Assembly (NCBI GenBank): GCA_029641185.1
Contig: JAPWGK010000030.1
Span: 399,164 to 463,163, forward strand
Source of the DNA: Pseudofabraea citricarpa
Lineage: Eukaryota > Ascomycota > Leotiomycetes > Helotiales > Dermateaceae
Length of the DNA stretch: 64,000 nt
Direction: 5' to 3'
Shown here: piece by piece, positions 1-9,462 of the stretch
Numbering within the stretch: position 1 is the first letter of the stretch
How the letters are laid out: every line of letters begins with the position of its first letter
Made by a program: the position numbers and the translations under genes
The notes under the pieces: model-generated
Told to the model about the DNA's origin: nothing
The model's input: the letters and a program-made list of their open reading frames with translations, nothing else
Databases searched by the model: none

Positions 1-962
1 CGGCGAAGGTTGCGGTAGAAACGATGCGCAATGCGATGCCGGAGGACATTGATGGAGCTGCACGGTACGAATTCTGGAATTCAGAAGAGACGATTGAGAA
101 ATTCCACGTCAAGGGAGACAAGCCCGTGGGGAGTGTGAGCTATTTTGCGGGGAGTTTGAGTGCATACAAGTTCGTGATTGGTGTGCTGAAAATGTGCGTC
201 AAGAAGGGCTTGGGATTGTATACAAACACGCCTGCGCTCAGCATAAAGAAGGGCGCAGATGGACTCTGGCTGGTAGAGAGCCCGAAGGGGACTGTCAAGG
301 CTAAGAGAGTGGTCCTGGCAACCAATGGTTATACGGCTTTCTTGGAGAAGAGATTCCAAGGTGTTATTGTGCCATTGAGGGGACAAATCACAGCACATCG
401 ACCTGGTTCCAAGCAGCCAAAAACTGGTCTTGGCGTTACCTACAGCTTTATCTATGCCGATGGCTACGAGTACATGGTTCCACGACCAAAGGGAAGCAAG
501 TTCGAGGGCGATATCGTGATCGGAGGCGGTCTTGCCAAATCACCTGAAGCGGGATTATCAGAATTCGGCAACACGGACGACACAGCAAAGAACCCCATCA
601 TATCTGAATACCTGACCGAGACCACCGCTCGGTTTTTCGGCAAGGAGGGATGGGGAGATGATCATCCTGATGGCAGGATCCGCAAAGAGTGGACAGGCGT
701 CATGGGTTATAGCAGTGATGGCTTCCCTTTTGTAGGCGAGGTCCCGGGTGAGAAGGGCCTCTGGATGAGTGCTAGCTTCCAGGGTCATGGTATGGTGCTT
801 TGTTATCGAAGTGCCCTCGCTCTTGTCAAGATGATGAGTGCCGAGGATGTCCACAATTGGTTCCCGGATGCGTTTAGAATTAGAGAGGATAGATTGGGTG
901 TCCAGTTTAAAGGGAGACTGCACACCGTCCCGGCGGATGTGAACCTGAAAGCGAAGCTTTGA
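1..962 (+). CDS. FAD-dependent oxidoreductase (DAO family), 5'-truncated by window edge
   Basis: This is the C-terminal part of a DAO-family flavoenzyme, the group that oxidises amino acids or amines with FAD (including gamma-glutamylputrescine oxidase-like proteins). The frame is open from base 3, so the first ATG at 24 is probably internal and the true start lies outside the window. Seen: a mid-domain VVLATNGYT stretch typical of the FAD/substrate domain, the conserved WTGVMGYSSDGFPFVGEVP segment near the C-terminus, and a following GLWMSASFQGHGM segment that usually closes the FAD pocket. The stop is TGA at 960-962. The N-terminal GxGxxG dinucleotide-binding motif is not visible because it would be upstream. 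The substrate cannot be told from sequence. No intron is needed in the visible part. The fold is clear; the pathway is not. Confidence 0.85.
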   Translation, partial: AKVAVETMRNAMPEDIDGAARYEFWNSEETIEKFHVKGDKPVGSVSYFAGSLSAYKFVIGVLKMCVKKGLGLYTNTPALSIKKGADGLWLVESPKGTVKAKRVVLATNGYTAFLEKRFQGVIVPLRGQITAHRPGSKQPKTGLGVTYSFIYADGYEYMVPRPKGSKFEGDIVIGGGLAKSPEAGLSEFGNTDDTAKNPIISEYLTETTARFFGKEGWGDDHPDGRIRKEWTGVMGYSSDGFPFVGEVPGEKGLWMSASFQGHGMVLCYRSALALVKMMSAEDVHNWFPDAFRIREDRLGVQFKGRLHTVPADVNLKAKL

Positions 963-1789
963 TACCCTTAGGTGTGTACGTACTCCGTATTGACACAAAT
1001 CTTCGACTCGCATCAATATATTTCCTGTTACGTGGATCTTGAATGATGGCGTTGTGCAGAAGGTTGTGTGCCATGGTGTGTACATGGTGTGTACAAAGTG
1101 GCTGAAATGGCTATTTGCCTATTGATTGATAGTATTGCATGTGAATTAACTGGGAACGGGGGGTGGATATCGCGTTATTAGTGATGGTCCATTGTTTTGC
1201 TGTCAATCATGGAGCTGTTGTTGGAAATAATGCTGTCGGTCGCATTACTGCTGCCGATGGAGTTGTCTGTCGGTTTACTGCCATAGATGCAGATATAATC
1301 TTGTACTGCACGCCGGGAAAAAGATCTGCCGAATGCCCCTATGGTCTCGGCCATCAATAAAAACCTGCCTTGTGCACCCAGAATGGACTCCTCCTCCCAT
1401 CATGTGTATGCAGTGGCTAGATGCACATCTGATAGCATCTGGCTTAGCTGGATCCAACACCACAACTCCCGCACCCATAGGCACTTCATGTTTGCACCTG
1501 CACATACAGGGGAAACAATTGCCGGAGGATCCAGAGGTATTTATATGGGGATCCTTCGGACTTTACACAAATCCACCATGAGATGTATTTGTCAAGATAT
1601 CAAAATGCCGGAGTTGAGTCGAGTTCCCCAGACTCGCTCACGTGCAGGACAAGGATGGGCGGCGCACTAAAACCCCCGCCTTCTGCGCGGTGCAAATACG
1701 GCAAAGAGGATTCGTCGACGAGAAGAAAAGGGTAGAAAGATGAGCGGTCTCCCTCTCCCATCAACACCCTCGCGATCCCCAGCGTGACT
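963..1789. other. Intergenic region between the oxidoreductase and the zinc-cluster gene
   Basis: It holds only short ORFs that start at GTG or TTG or have no recognisable content (for example 1341-1670). It presumably carries the 3' end of the upstream gene and the promoter and 5' leader of the transcription factor. I see no RNA gene or repeat. Confidence 0.6.
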
Positions 1790-4700
1790 ATGAACATTCT
1801 CGAGACGCAAGTTACCGATCTCGAGTACCTGGCCGAATCACCCATCGCCCTGTCATCCACGAGCCCGCTCGCTATGAGTGGTCAGCACCAGCAGCAGTCT
1901 GCACTCAGCACAACGGAACGCCCCGCGGACACAGGGAGCGCGGGCGGAAAGAAGAGGAAAGTGGATGAGGATGGGTCGATGTCCATGTCCATGTCAGTGA
2001 GCGCCAACGACAACGGAAACCCAACATCGACCCAGACCAGGGCGAAGAGGAACCGCTATATCTCGATTGCTTGGTATGCTCTGCTTGCTCCGCTCGCTCG
2101 TCGTACAGTAATCCTCCTGCGCGGGAATTACCCATGGCGACTCTGTCCCGTTCTCACACAGTTGTCTCACTAATCCTCTCCGCAGCAATGAGTGCAAGCG
2201 CCGGAAGATCAAGTGCAATGGGAACTCAGTTGGTGCCCTCTTCTCATGCCGCGTCTTCGTAATGCTCATCTTTATAGCCCTGCCAACGATGTGGAAACCT
2301 CAATCTCGAATGCCAATATGCCCCGAATTGCTGCTCCAACGGTTTCAAGGAGTCGGACGAGTTTAAGCAGCTGAACGCCCAGGTCTCGTCCTTGCAAGAC
2401 CAAGTTGATAATCTGTATGCGAGTCTGAATGCCTTGCGAGCCGGCGAGGGCTTTCAGCCGCAATCCGAGAGGTCGTTGTCGGTATCACAAACATCATTAC
2501 AGCCAGACCCACCAGCCCCGAGATACCGACCGACTCAGAAATACCCACCGTTCCGTGGACCTACAAGTTCGTCATTTAGTTTAGATGTAGCCAAGAACAC
2601 TCTGCAGAAAATGGGTTATCCCCATCTTGTTGAAGGAGATGAAGGCCTCTCAACCGAGGATGCTGCCTCACCACCCATGAGAAATCTACCCCCGCCAATG
2701 GACCCAAACCATGGTAACCCAACTCGAGATCCCATAATGTCCCTAAGTAAGGAGGAGATGATACGTCTGTGCCGAGTATATGAAGAAGAGATGGGACTTA
2801 TGTACCCCGTAGTCAACATCGAGCAGTTGATTATACATGGATCAAATCTTTATGAGTTCATTGAAGCTGCATTGAGGACGGGCCTCGTCAAGGCCAATGG
2901 ACTGGGAGCTGGAATCAGAGATGAGCAAAGTTGTATTCTGAAAACTGTACTAGCATGTGCTGCTGTTACGGAGGGGAGCGGGCATAGCGAGATTGGTAGT
3001 CGCCTGTTCGAAAGTGTTAGAGAGGCTGCCGATCGTATTTTGCATAGTGAAAGGATTGAGGTTAAAAGTCTTCCTTTCTTGGTGCTTGTGGTAAGAAATT
3101 TTTTTCATTATTTGAATAATTCGGCTTGCAAGCAAAGAGACAGACAAAAAAAGACAAAAAAATATTGGGGGCAAAAGAATAGATTTGACCATACGCAGCC
3201 TTCCTTAGAGGCCGCTTATGGACAGATCATTGGCCCCGGCAGGCATCGAACCTGCGTCTCAATATTATCAAACATTGTGTGCTAACCAACTGTACCACGG
3301 GACCGTTTGTTTTTCTTATTTGCTTCACTTTACCTTATTCTTTGCTATATACTTCTGTCGGATTCTGTACAAAGCTTAGACGTCGGACATACGTACAAGT
3401 TGGGCGTGTTTGCTTTCAATGCAATTGAATCCGGTACTCGGGGTTCTTCATAACTATGGAATGCATGGAGGGCTTGTTCATAGTAGTATCTAAGCACTCT
3501 GGGACACTTTGAGATTGTTTCACATGTCTGTTTTGTCATTTTGCTAACTCTATAAATTAGTCTATGTATCATTTCCACTGCGACGAAGAGGCACTAGCAT
3601 GGCGTATAATTGGTCAAGTTGCACGAATGTGTATTGAGCTCGGCTTACATCGGCGAGATACTCTATTTAAGAATATCACTGATGACGAAGAAAGATCAAA
3701 TGCCATCAAATTATTCTGGTCAGTATATGTCCTCGATAGAAGGTGGAGTTTTGGCACCGGGATGCCATTTGCCTTACAGGATGCAGACATCGATCCAAGT
3801 TTACCAGAACCTGTAAGTCATACTTTCTTGGCCAAGTTTGATGATACTGACCAAATTAAGGAGGTCAACATTCCGTACCTAAATGTAATGATTACCTATT
3901 CTAGGATTGGTTCCAAAGTCTGGAAGTCTATCTGCTCGTTCTCACCTGCAATGTCTCCCTCTCTCAATGTCGAAGAAATTGGTTATCTGGATTACCAGAT
4001 CCTCCAATGGCAAAAGTCAATACCGCCAGAACTTCTGTTACCAACATCATCACAACCTCAAACATCTTCTCGAGCAATGCACCGTCTACAAATCCTTCTT
4101 TATCTAAGAAATAACCAGATGCGGATTCTCATCTACCGACCTGTCCTCCATTCCGCCTCTTCCATCCAGGAACACCTTAATTACGCAAATACCGTAGTTG
4201 AGCTAGCCAAAGACACCATCCGAGCTCTCACCCATCTAAATCAGACCTCAGACATATATCGCGTGCAGCAAGTCTGCTTCAACTATTTCTTGATCTCCGC
4301 ACTGGCCGTAATCTTTCTAGCAAGCTGCCACGCTCCCGTACACTTCAGCAGCCTCTGCCGCGACGAGTTCTACATGGCGCTCGATCTCGTGAAAGGCTTC
4401 AGCAACAAGTCATGGGTCAGCAAGCGGCTATGGCGAACGATCAAAGGACTCAAAGAAGTCGGGCCCAAACTCGGACTCGCCCCGGACGTGAACCCGAACG
4501 GAAACGGGAGCAACCACAACAACCAAAACCATCACGAACACCGGGGCAGTAACTCGGTAGGAGAGGATGCGCATTCAACGGCCGCCCTCGCCATGGCTGG
4601 TCTTGCCGGCCACGAGATCTCTAGTCTTTACGGCCAGAGCCAGCAACAACAACAGTCACAGCAACAACCACAGTCGCAGCCGCAGCCGCACGACATCCCA

Positions 4701-4907
4701 CCGCGCAACGGAAATAGTGGCAGCCCCGTCGATGGCTTCCAGATGAGCCACGAGATGACCAACCTCTTCGAGATGGCCCTCCAGGGCGTCAATGGCAGTG
4801 CCACGACGGGCTATATCGGCATGGATGGGAACCGCGACGACGGGCTCGGCTCGAATGCGTTTGGCGGCGAGGAGGAGCTGTATCGCCATATGCGGGATCT
4901 GTTCTAG
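1790..4907 (+). CDS. Zn2Cys6 (fungal binuclear zinc cluster) transcription factor
   Basis: Coding segments are 1790-2073, 2186-2228, 2278-3090 and 3561-4907, giving 828 aa. I chose the ATG at 1790; the frame is open from a GTG six bases earlier, which is not a likely start. Splicing at 2074-2185 and 2229-2277 assembles a perfect C-X2-C-X6-C-X5-C-X2-C-X6-C zinc cluster, beginning CNECKRRKIKC, preceded by basic residues. A short coiled-coil-like linker follows (ESDEFKQLNAQVSSLQDQV). The middle homology (Fungal_trans) domain includes DEEALAWRIIGQVARMCIEL and FWSVYVLDRRWSFGTGMPFA. The C-terminus is rich in Asn, Gln and Pro with a polyglutamine run, as in activation domains. It should be a nuclear DNA-binding regulator; the targets are unknown. 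It converges on the fumarylacetoacetase gene, but nothing shows that it controls it. The third intron is 470 nt, far longer than the rest, and contains a tRNA-like sequence. Confidence 0.9.
3091..3560 (+). other. Atypically long intron (470 nt) in the zinc-cluster gene
   Basis: The donor is GTAAGA at 3091 and the acceptor TTAG at 3557-3560, with a GCTAAC branch site at 3543-3548. Joining 3090 to 3561 in phase 0 restores the conserved run into MYHFHCDEEALAWR. Other introns in this window are mostly 45-112 nt. The extra length is accounted for in part by an antisense tRNA-like sequence at 3231-3304. Confidence 0.8.
3231..3304 (-). tRNA. tRNA-like sequence, isotype unresolved (tRNA pseudogene or SINE head)
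   Basis: Read on the minus strand, the 74 nt give a 7-bp acceptor stem (GGTCCCG with CGGGGCC, one G-U), a D arm containing AGTTGGTTA, and a perfect 5-bp T arm (GCAGG TTCGATG CCTGC). Discriminator is A. An A-box-like TGGTACAGTTGG and a B-box GGTTCGATGCC are both present. The anticodon arm is abnormal: CAATG pairs with TATTG only if the loop has 8 nt (TTTGATAA), or a 7-bp hairpin forms with a 4-nt loop. The anticodon cannot be assigned: GAT, TGA and TTG each fit some register, none well. On the minus strand T-rich runs follow about 60-110 nt downstream (near 3120-3175), as expected for Pol III termination or a SINE tail. A functional tRNA is doubtful; a tRNA-derived element is likely. Confidence 0.5.
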
Positions 4908-5420
4908 GCTTCAAGTCGCTGTTGACGGTTGGTGCCTTGGTGGGTTGGGCTTTGAATCTTTTGCTTTTCTGGCGCGCTGTTCTAAATGGTCTTCGTGCAT
5001 GGATGCTGGTGCATGGTGTTTGTTGTCGATGTTGATTTTCATGTCAATGTAGCGGGGAGTTGGTTCTGGGTGCTAGTGTTGGTTTGTTGGTGTTGGTGGA
5101 AAGATTGAATCGTTGCGGTTGCCTAGGTGTGTGCTGTGCTGTGCTGTGCTGTCACGATATCTATGATGTATTGCAGTAGCTTTGAATACTAGTGAAGTGT
5201 GTCTTTGTTGCTGTGAAGTTCTTTCCTTTTGGGATGATAGATACACAGGTAGGAAGTAGAAACACCATTCAGAGCCAACAAAGCATTACTTATTTCTGCA
5301 CCACTGCACTGGACTGACTATACGGTTTAAAGCGACATTTTTTATTCTAAAAGGGTTGAATTCATTCACTCATTTCTTGAATCTACATGGGTATGCTTCT
5401 CATTTCTTTTTTATCATCCA
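4908..5420. other. Convergent intergenic region with a GTGCT pentamer repeat
   Basis: The 3' ends of the zinc-cluster gene and the fumarylacetoacetase gene face each other here. A short microsatellite of about four GTGCT units lies at 5131-5151. No gene is visible; transcription termination signals for both genes must fall here but no single site is obvious. Confidence 0.6.
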
Positions 5421-6737
5421 TCATAACTCAATCGCCGTCTCGATCTTCCCCACACACTCTCCGAAGCCTACCCTGCCGGCCTCCTCAGAGACGCAGACGC
5501 CACGGATCGTCACCTCGTCGCCGTCCTTCAGGAACTTCCTCACGTCCATGCCCGCGAGCATGATCTCCTTCTTCCCACCCTGGCACATCTCCAACAGACT
5601 CCCCAGCTGCTTGTCATCCTTGCCACTGATGGTCCCGCTGCCGAGCAGATCACCCGTCTGCATCGGACACCCTCCCGACGAGTGGTGCGCGATCATCTGC
5701 GGGAAGCTCCACAGGAGGTTCTTCGCCGACACCTGCGAGATGGTCGTCGTCGCACCATCGGGCGTCGTCAGATCCACCTCGAGATTGATGTCATAGAAGT
5801 TATCCGGGCGAGACTCCTTCAGGTACGATTGGACATCGGTCGAGTTCGGGAGGCCTGCCGTGCGGAAGGGCTCGAGTGCATCAGCCAGAACGACCCAGGG
5901 GCTGATAGTGGTAGCGAAGTTCTTCGCGTTGAAGGGGCCCAGGGGCACATATTCCCACGTCTGGATATCGCGGGCCGACCAGTCGTTCATGAGGACGTAG
6001 CCGAAGATGGCCTCTTCTGCTGGTCGACCGATGCGGATCGGCTCACCCAGGGCGTTGCCCGTGCAGAGGAAGCAGCCGAGTTCCAACTCGATGTCCAGCC
6101 TCCTGCAGGGCCCGAACGTTGGCACCTTCGGATCGGCCGTGGGATCCAACAGCACCTGGCCGTTGGGTCGTCGGACGGGCGTCCCGGATACGACGACTGA
6201 CGATGCGCGCCCGTGGTAGCCCACAGGCAGATGTGTGTAGTTGGGTTGCAGAGCATTTGCTGGCCCCCGGAACATGGTCCCCACGTTGAACGCGTGGTTC
6301 ACCCCCGCGAAGAAGTCCGTGTAGTCGCCTATGCGCATCGGCAGGTGTGTCTTGAACTCATGCTTGGGGATCAGAACGCTCTCCCGCAGCGCCTTGTTGT
6401 CGCGCAGCAGATCGCCATGCTTCGTCTCCTCCGACAGGATCTCTTGTAGGTATGCCCGCACGGCGCGGTGGGTTGGTCGGCCCAATGCTGCGAAGTCGTT
6501 GAGTGTAGGCTGCGAGAATGCCGCAAACAGGGCTTTCGTATCATCGAATGAAGACGACTCTAGTTTCGCAAAGCCATTGCCGCTCGAGAAGGCCTTCAGA
6601 TCTAAGGCGTGCTCGCCAATAGCTACGGCTGGTCGTCGCTCTGCAGAGGATTTGCTGTGGATGATTCCAAATGGGAGGTTGGAGAGCGAGAAATCACTGT
6701 CGGCGGGGATAGGCAGCCATGACTTCAGAGGTGCCAT
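5421..6737 (-). CDS. fahA: Fumarylacetoacetase, last enzyme of tyrosine/homogentisate breakdown
   Basis: It hydrolyses fumarylacetoacetate to fumarate and acetoacetate, the end step of phenylalanine, tyrosine and phenylacetate catabolism. The intronless CDS gives 438 aa, close to the usual fungal and animal length of about 420-430. The N-terminal FAH domain (about residues 15-120) is followed by the hydrolase domain. Metal and active-site signatures are visible: DYTDFFAGVNHAFNVGTMFR (Asp, His and Arg of the active site), the LDIELELGCF pair of glutamates, and MNDWSARDIQTWEY with a following NAKNF lysine. The frame stays open 56 codons upstream to an ATG at 6905, but that part is low complexity (poly-Thr) and lacks family similarity, so I start at MAPLKSW (6737). 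It is divergent from a CYP504-like P450 of the same broad pathway. No homogentisate dioxygenase or maleylacetoacetate isomerase gene is in the window. Confidence 0.95.
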   Translation of the reverse strand: MAPLKSWLPIPADSDFSLSNLPFGIIHSKSSAERRPAVAIGEHALDLKAFSSGNGFAKLESSSFDDTKALFAAFSQPTLNDFAALGRPTHRAVRAYLQEILSEETKHGDLLRDNKALRESVLIPKHEFKTHLPMRIGDYTDFFAGVNHAFNVGTMFRGPANALQPNYTHLPVGYHGRASSVVVSGTPVRRPNGQVLLDPTADPKVPTFGPCRRLDIELELGCFLCTGNALGEPIRIGRPAEEAIFGYVLMNDWSARDIQTWEYVPLGPFNAKNFATTISPWVVLADALEPFRTAGLPNSTDVQSYLKESRPDNFYDINLEVDLTTPDGATTTISQVSAKNLLWSFPQMIAHHSSGGCPMQTGDLLGSGTISGKDDKQLGSLLEMCQGGKKEIMLAGMDVRKFLKDGDEVTIRGVCVSEEAGRVGFGECVGKIETAIEL

Positions 6738-6756
6738 GATTCGTTGTGCTGCTGAT

Positions 6757-6783
6757 GTTGTTGTTGTCGTCGTCGTCGTCGTC
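6757..6783. repeat. GTT/GTC trinucleotide microsatellite in the fahA leader
   Basis: About three GTT units run into about six GTC units just upstream of the fahA start. It explains the apparent poly-Thr in the frame upstream of the chosen start codon. Confidence 0.8.
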
Positions 6784-7693
6784 GAGTAGAAGCAGATGGT
6801 AGGTTTCTTCTTCTTGTTGTTGATTGCCAGGCAGTGTCGAATGCTTAGGCGTATCATGGATTGGGCTCTGTCTGGTGGCTGGTCCCTTTTCCAGCTATGT
6901 ATCAAAGATCCAACAACATAAGACGCATCTGCCGAGTTGAGCTGTATGGGCAGAAAGTCTTTCCATCCTTTCGGAACGATGCTCGACGGTTCTAGAGCGG
7001 GGCAGTAGCGGGGTTGTCAGTTAAACGACCGAAGATGACGGAACTCGTCCCCATAGCACCACTCCCCGTTTCTCTCGCAACACTCTCCTGCCGCCAATTG
7101 CCCTGGCCTTTGATCAGTTGCCGAGGCCAGAAGCGGTGAGTTTGGACAATTATTGTGTACTCTCGGGATTGTTGAAACTCTCTTGCAAATGAGCAATTCT
7201 CCCTCTCTTTCTCAGCGGAACACATTCCGTTGCTCAAGACTATCCGCACTAGCCTGCCCCACCAGAGCTTTCATTGTGTGCTGCGAAGGCTAAAAGACTC
7301 ATGTTGCGAGCTGCTCGTACGTAAACCTGAATCGGGTCTCCGTATCGCTCTTAAACGAGAAGAGACGAGACAAGTATCAAGTATCGAGGTATCGGCTTCA
7401 GTCCGCTATGGGTCCAGAGCAGATGAATCCCCAAGAATCCGCGGAATTGCTGCGAGCACTGCATGATCGAGGCAACGCTAGATTCTGGGGAAAGAACGAA
7501 CAGGCTTTCCCCACAACTGTGCCCAATGATGGTGTTGCTGATGACGCTGGCACTAGAACTGAGTTAAGTCAGACTCCCGCACTCCCGCAGAAATCTTGCG
7601 AGACGCGTGAGAGAGCAATAATAGTGGGATGCGTCTGCTGGGGAGAACCTGCCGGTCGACGATGAGGACAAGCTACGTTGCAACTCGAGCGGT

Positions 7694-7701
7694 TATATAA
7701 A
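7694..7701 (+). promoter_or_regulatory. TATA box candidate of the CYP504-like gene
   Basis: TATATAAA lies 95 bp upstream of the ATG at 7796, a normal fungal distance. Based on consensus match and position only. Confidence 0.5.
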
Positions 7702-7795
7702 CCAACCCAGCATTAGCGACTATCTTCGCCCGTGGAAGTATTCAAGCTTCACTTTTTGGTATATCTTTTTGCTTGTGTCTTTTCGTTATCATATC

Positions 7796-9462
7796 ATGTC
7801 TTACCAAACTTTTGGCATTGCGATTCTCGCGCTTCTTGCTTTCTTGGTCAAGTATCTCAATCGGACAGATACACCCAAGATCAACAACCTACCGGAAATC
7901 CCAGGTGTCCCGCTCTTTGGCAATCTACTGCAATTTGGGACCCAGCATGCGAAGGTTGCTGGGGGACTAGCAAAGAAATATGGCCCAGTCTTTCAAGTGA
8001 GACTTGGGAACCGGGTACGAGAACACAAGCGGCATTGTAGCAGGAAAACACAATCGCTGACGTTCAATAGAGGATTGTGTTTGCCAACACATTCGAATCA
8101 GTGAGGAATCTCTGGATCCAGAACCAATCGGCTTTGATTTCACGTCCTACTCTACATACCTTTCACACTGTAGTGTCGAGCTCGCAAGGGTTTACGATCG
8201 GCACGTCGCCATGGGATGAGTCGTGTAAGCAGCGCAGGAAAGCGGCAGCCACAGCTCTCAACCGACCAGCTGTACAATCATACATGCCCATCATCGATCT
8301 CGAGTCCAACGTGTCCATCAAAGAGCTGCTCGAAGACAGCGCTGACGGCAAGAAAGATATCGATCCCATCGCCTACTTTCAACGCTTCGCCCTCAACACG
8401 TCGCTCACGCTCAACTATGGCACACGCATCAATGGCAAGGTCGACGACACACTGCTCAAGGAGATCTGTGATGTCGAGCGCGCAGTCAGCAATTTCCGCT
8501 CCACGAGCAACAATTGGCAGGATTATATCCCGCTGATGCGCATCTTTCCCAAAGCTAATACTGAAGCGATCGAGTACTGAGCGAGGAGAGATAAGTATAT
8601 GACGCTGCTGTTGAATAAATTGAAGAAGCAGATTGCCGAGGGAACGGATAAGCCATGTATTACTGGGAATATCTTGAAGGATCCTGAGGCGAAGTTGAAT
8701 GAGAGTCAGTCTTCTTTCTTTCTCCTGTTGAGAATATAACCTGAATACTGACTTTTCTCTTTAGACGAGATTAAATCTATCTGCTTAACCATGGTTTCAG
8801 CAGGTCTAGATACCGTCCCAGGAAATCTCATCATGGGAATAGCCTACCTCTCCTCGGCACACGGGCAAGAGATCCAAGCACGCGCCTACTCGGAGATCAT
8901 GAAAGTGTATCCGGCAGGGGACGCATGGTCGCGGTGTCTAGTAGAAGAGAAAGTGCCGTACGTGACAGCCTTCGTACGAGAAGTCCTGCGCTTCTTCGTC
9001 GTGATCCCCATCTGCCTGCCCCGCACGAGCATAAAAGACATCCACTACGACGACAGCGTGATCCCCGCGGGCACGACGTTCTACATGAACGCATGGGCTG
9101 CTCACTACGACGACACGCATTTCAAATCGCCCTACGACTTCTCCGTCGAGCGCTACCTCGAGAACCCCGAGGGTTCCGGCACCCCCCACTATGCCTATGG
9201 TGCTGGCAGTCGCATGTGCGCCGGCTCCCATCTTGCCAATCGCGAACTGTACACGGCCTTCATCAGGATCTTTATGGCCTTCTATATTGACCCGCCGAAA
9301 GATCCGAGAGATCAACCTATCTTGGACGCGTTAGGTTGCAATGCCATCCCGACGGGTCTGACAACTGATCCGAAGCCCTTCAAGTGCGGCTTTAGAGTGA
9401 GAGATCGGGAGAAGTTGGATAGTTGGATGAAGGAGAGCGAGGAGAGGACGAGGGATATTTGA
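7796..9462 (+). pseudogene. CYP504-type P450 (phenylacetate-hydroxylase-like) with in-frame stop
   Basis: Coding segments are 7796-8014, 8071-8704 and 8765-9462, which would give 516 codons. Codon 243 is TGA (8578-8580), inside the helical segment AIEY-stop-ARRDKYMTLLL, where the frame before and after is intact and P450-like. Seen: an N-terminal membrane anchor, the proline-rich PEIPGVPLFGN, the I-helix SAGLDT, the ExxR motif in REVLRF, and heme loop YGAGSRMCAGS. Known: CYP504 enzymes (phacA/phacB of Aspergillus) hydroxylate phenylacetate or its 3-hydroxy form towards homogentisate; this sequence resembles them by my recall, so the exact substrate is inferred. Fumarylacetoacetase next door supports the pathway. 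I found no frame-keeping GT..AG intron that removes the TGA. It may be a recent pseudogene, a strain-specific allele, a sequencing error, or a readthrough gene. Confidence 0.8.

Larger units (their letters stand above)
6738..7795. promoter_or_regulatory. Divergent promoter region, fahA / CYP504-like P450
   Basis: The two start codons are 1058 bp apart and point away from each other, so regulatory sites for both genes should be here. A trinucleotide repeat (GTT/GTC) at about 6757-6783 lies in the probable fahA 5' leader. A TATA-like sequence lies upstream of the P450. Small ORFs in this stretch (for example 7230-7466 and 7408-7665) show no protein character. Confidence 0.55.

Noticed and set aside
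6738..6905. 56-residue N-terminal extension of fumarylacetoacetase
   Set aside because: It is dominated by a trinucleotide repeat read as poly-Thr and is absent from the family; the MAPLKSW start fits homologues.
8574..8650. Intron that would remove the TGA in the CYP504-like gene
   Set aside because: Candidate GTACTG...AG pairs break the reading frame or delete conserved residues; the codons on both sides continue the P450 in one frame.
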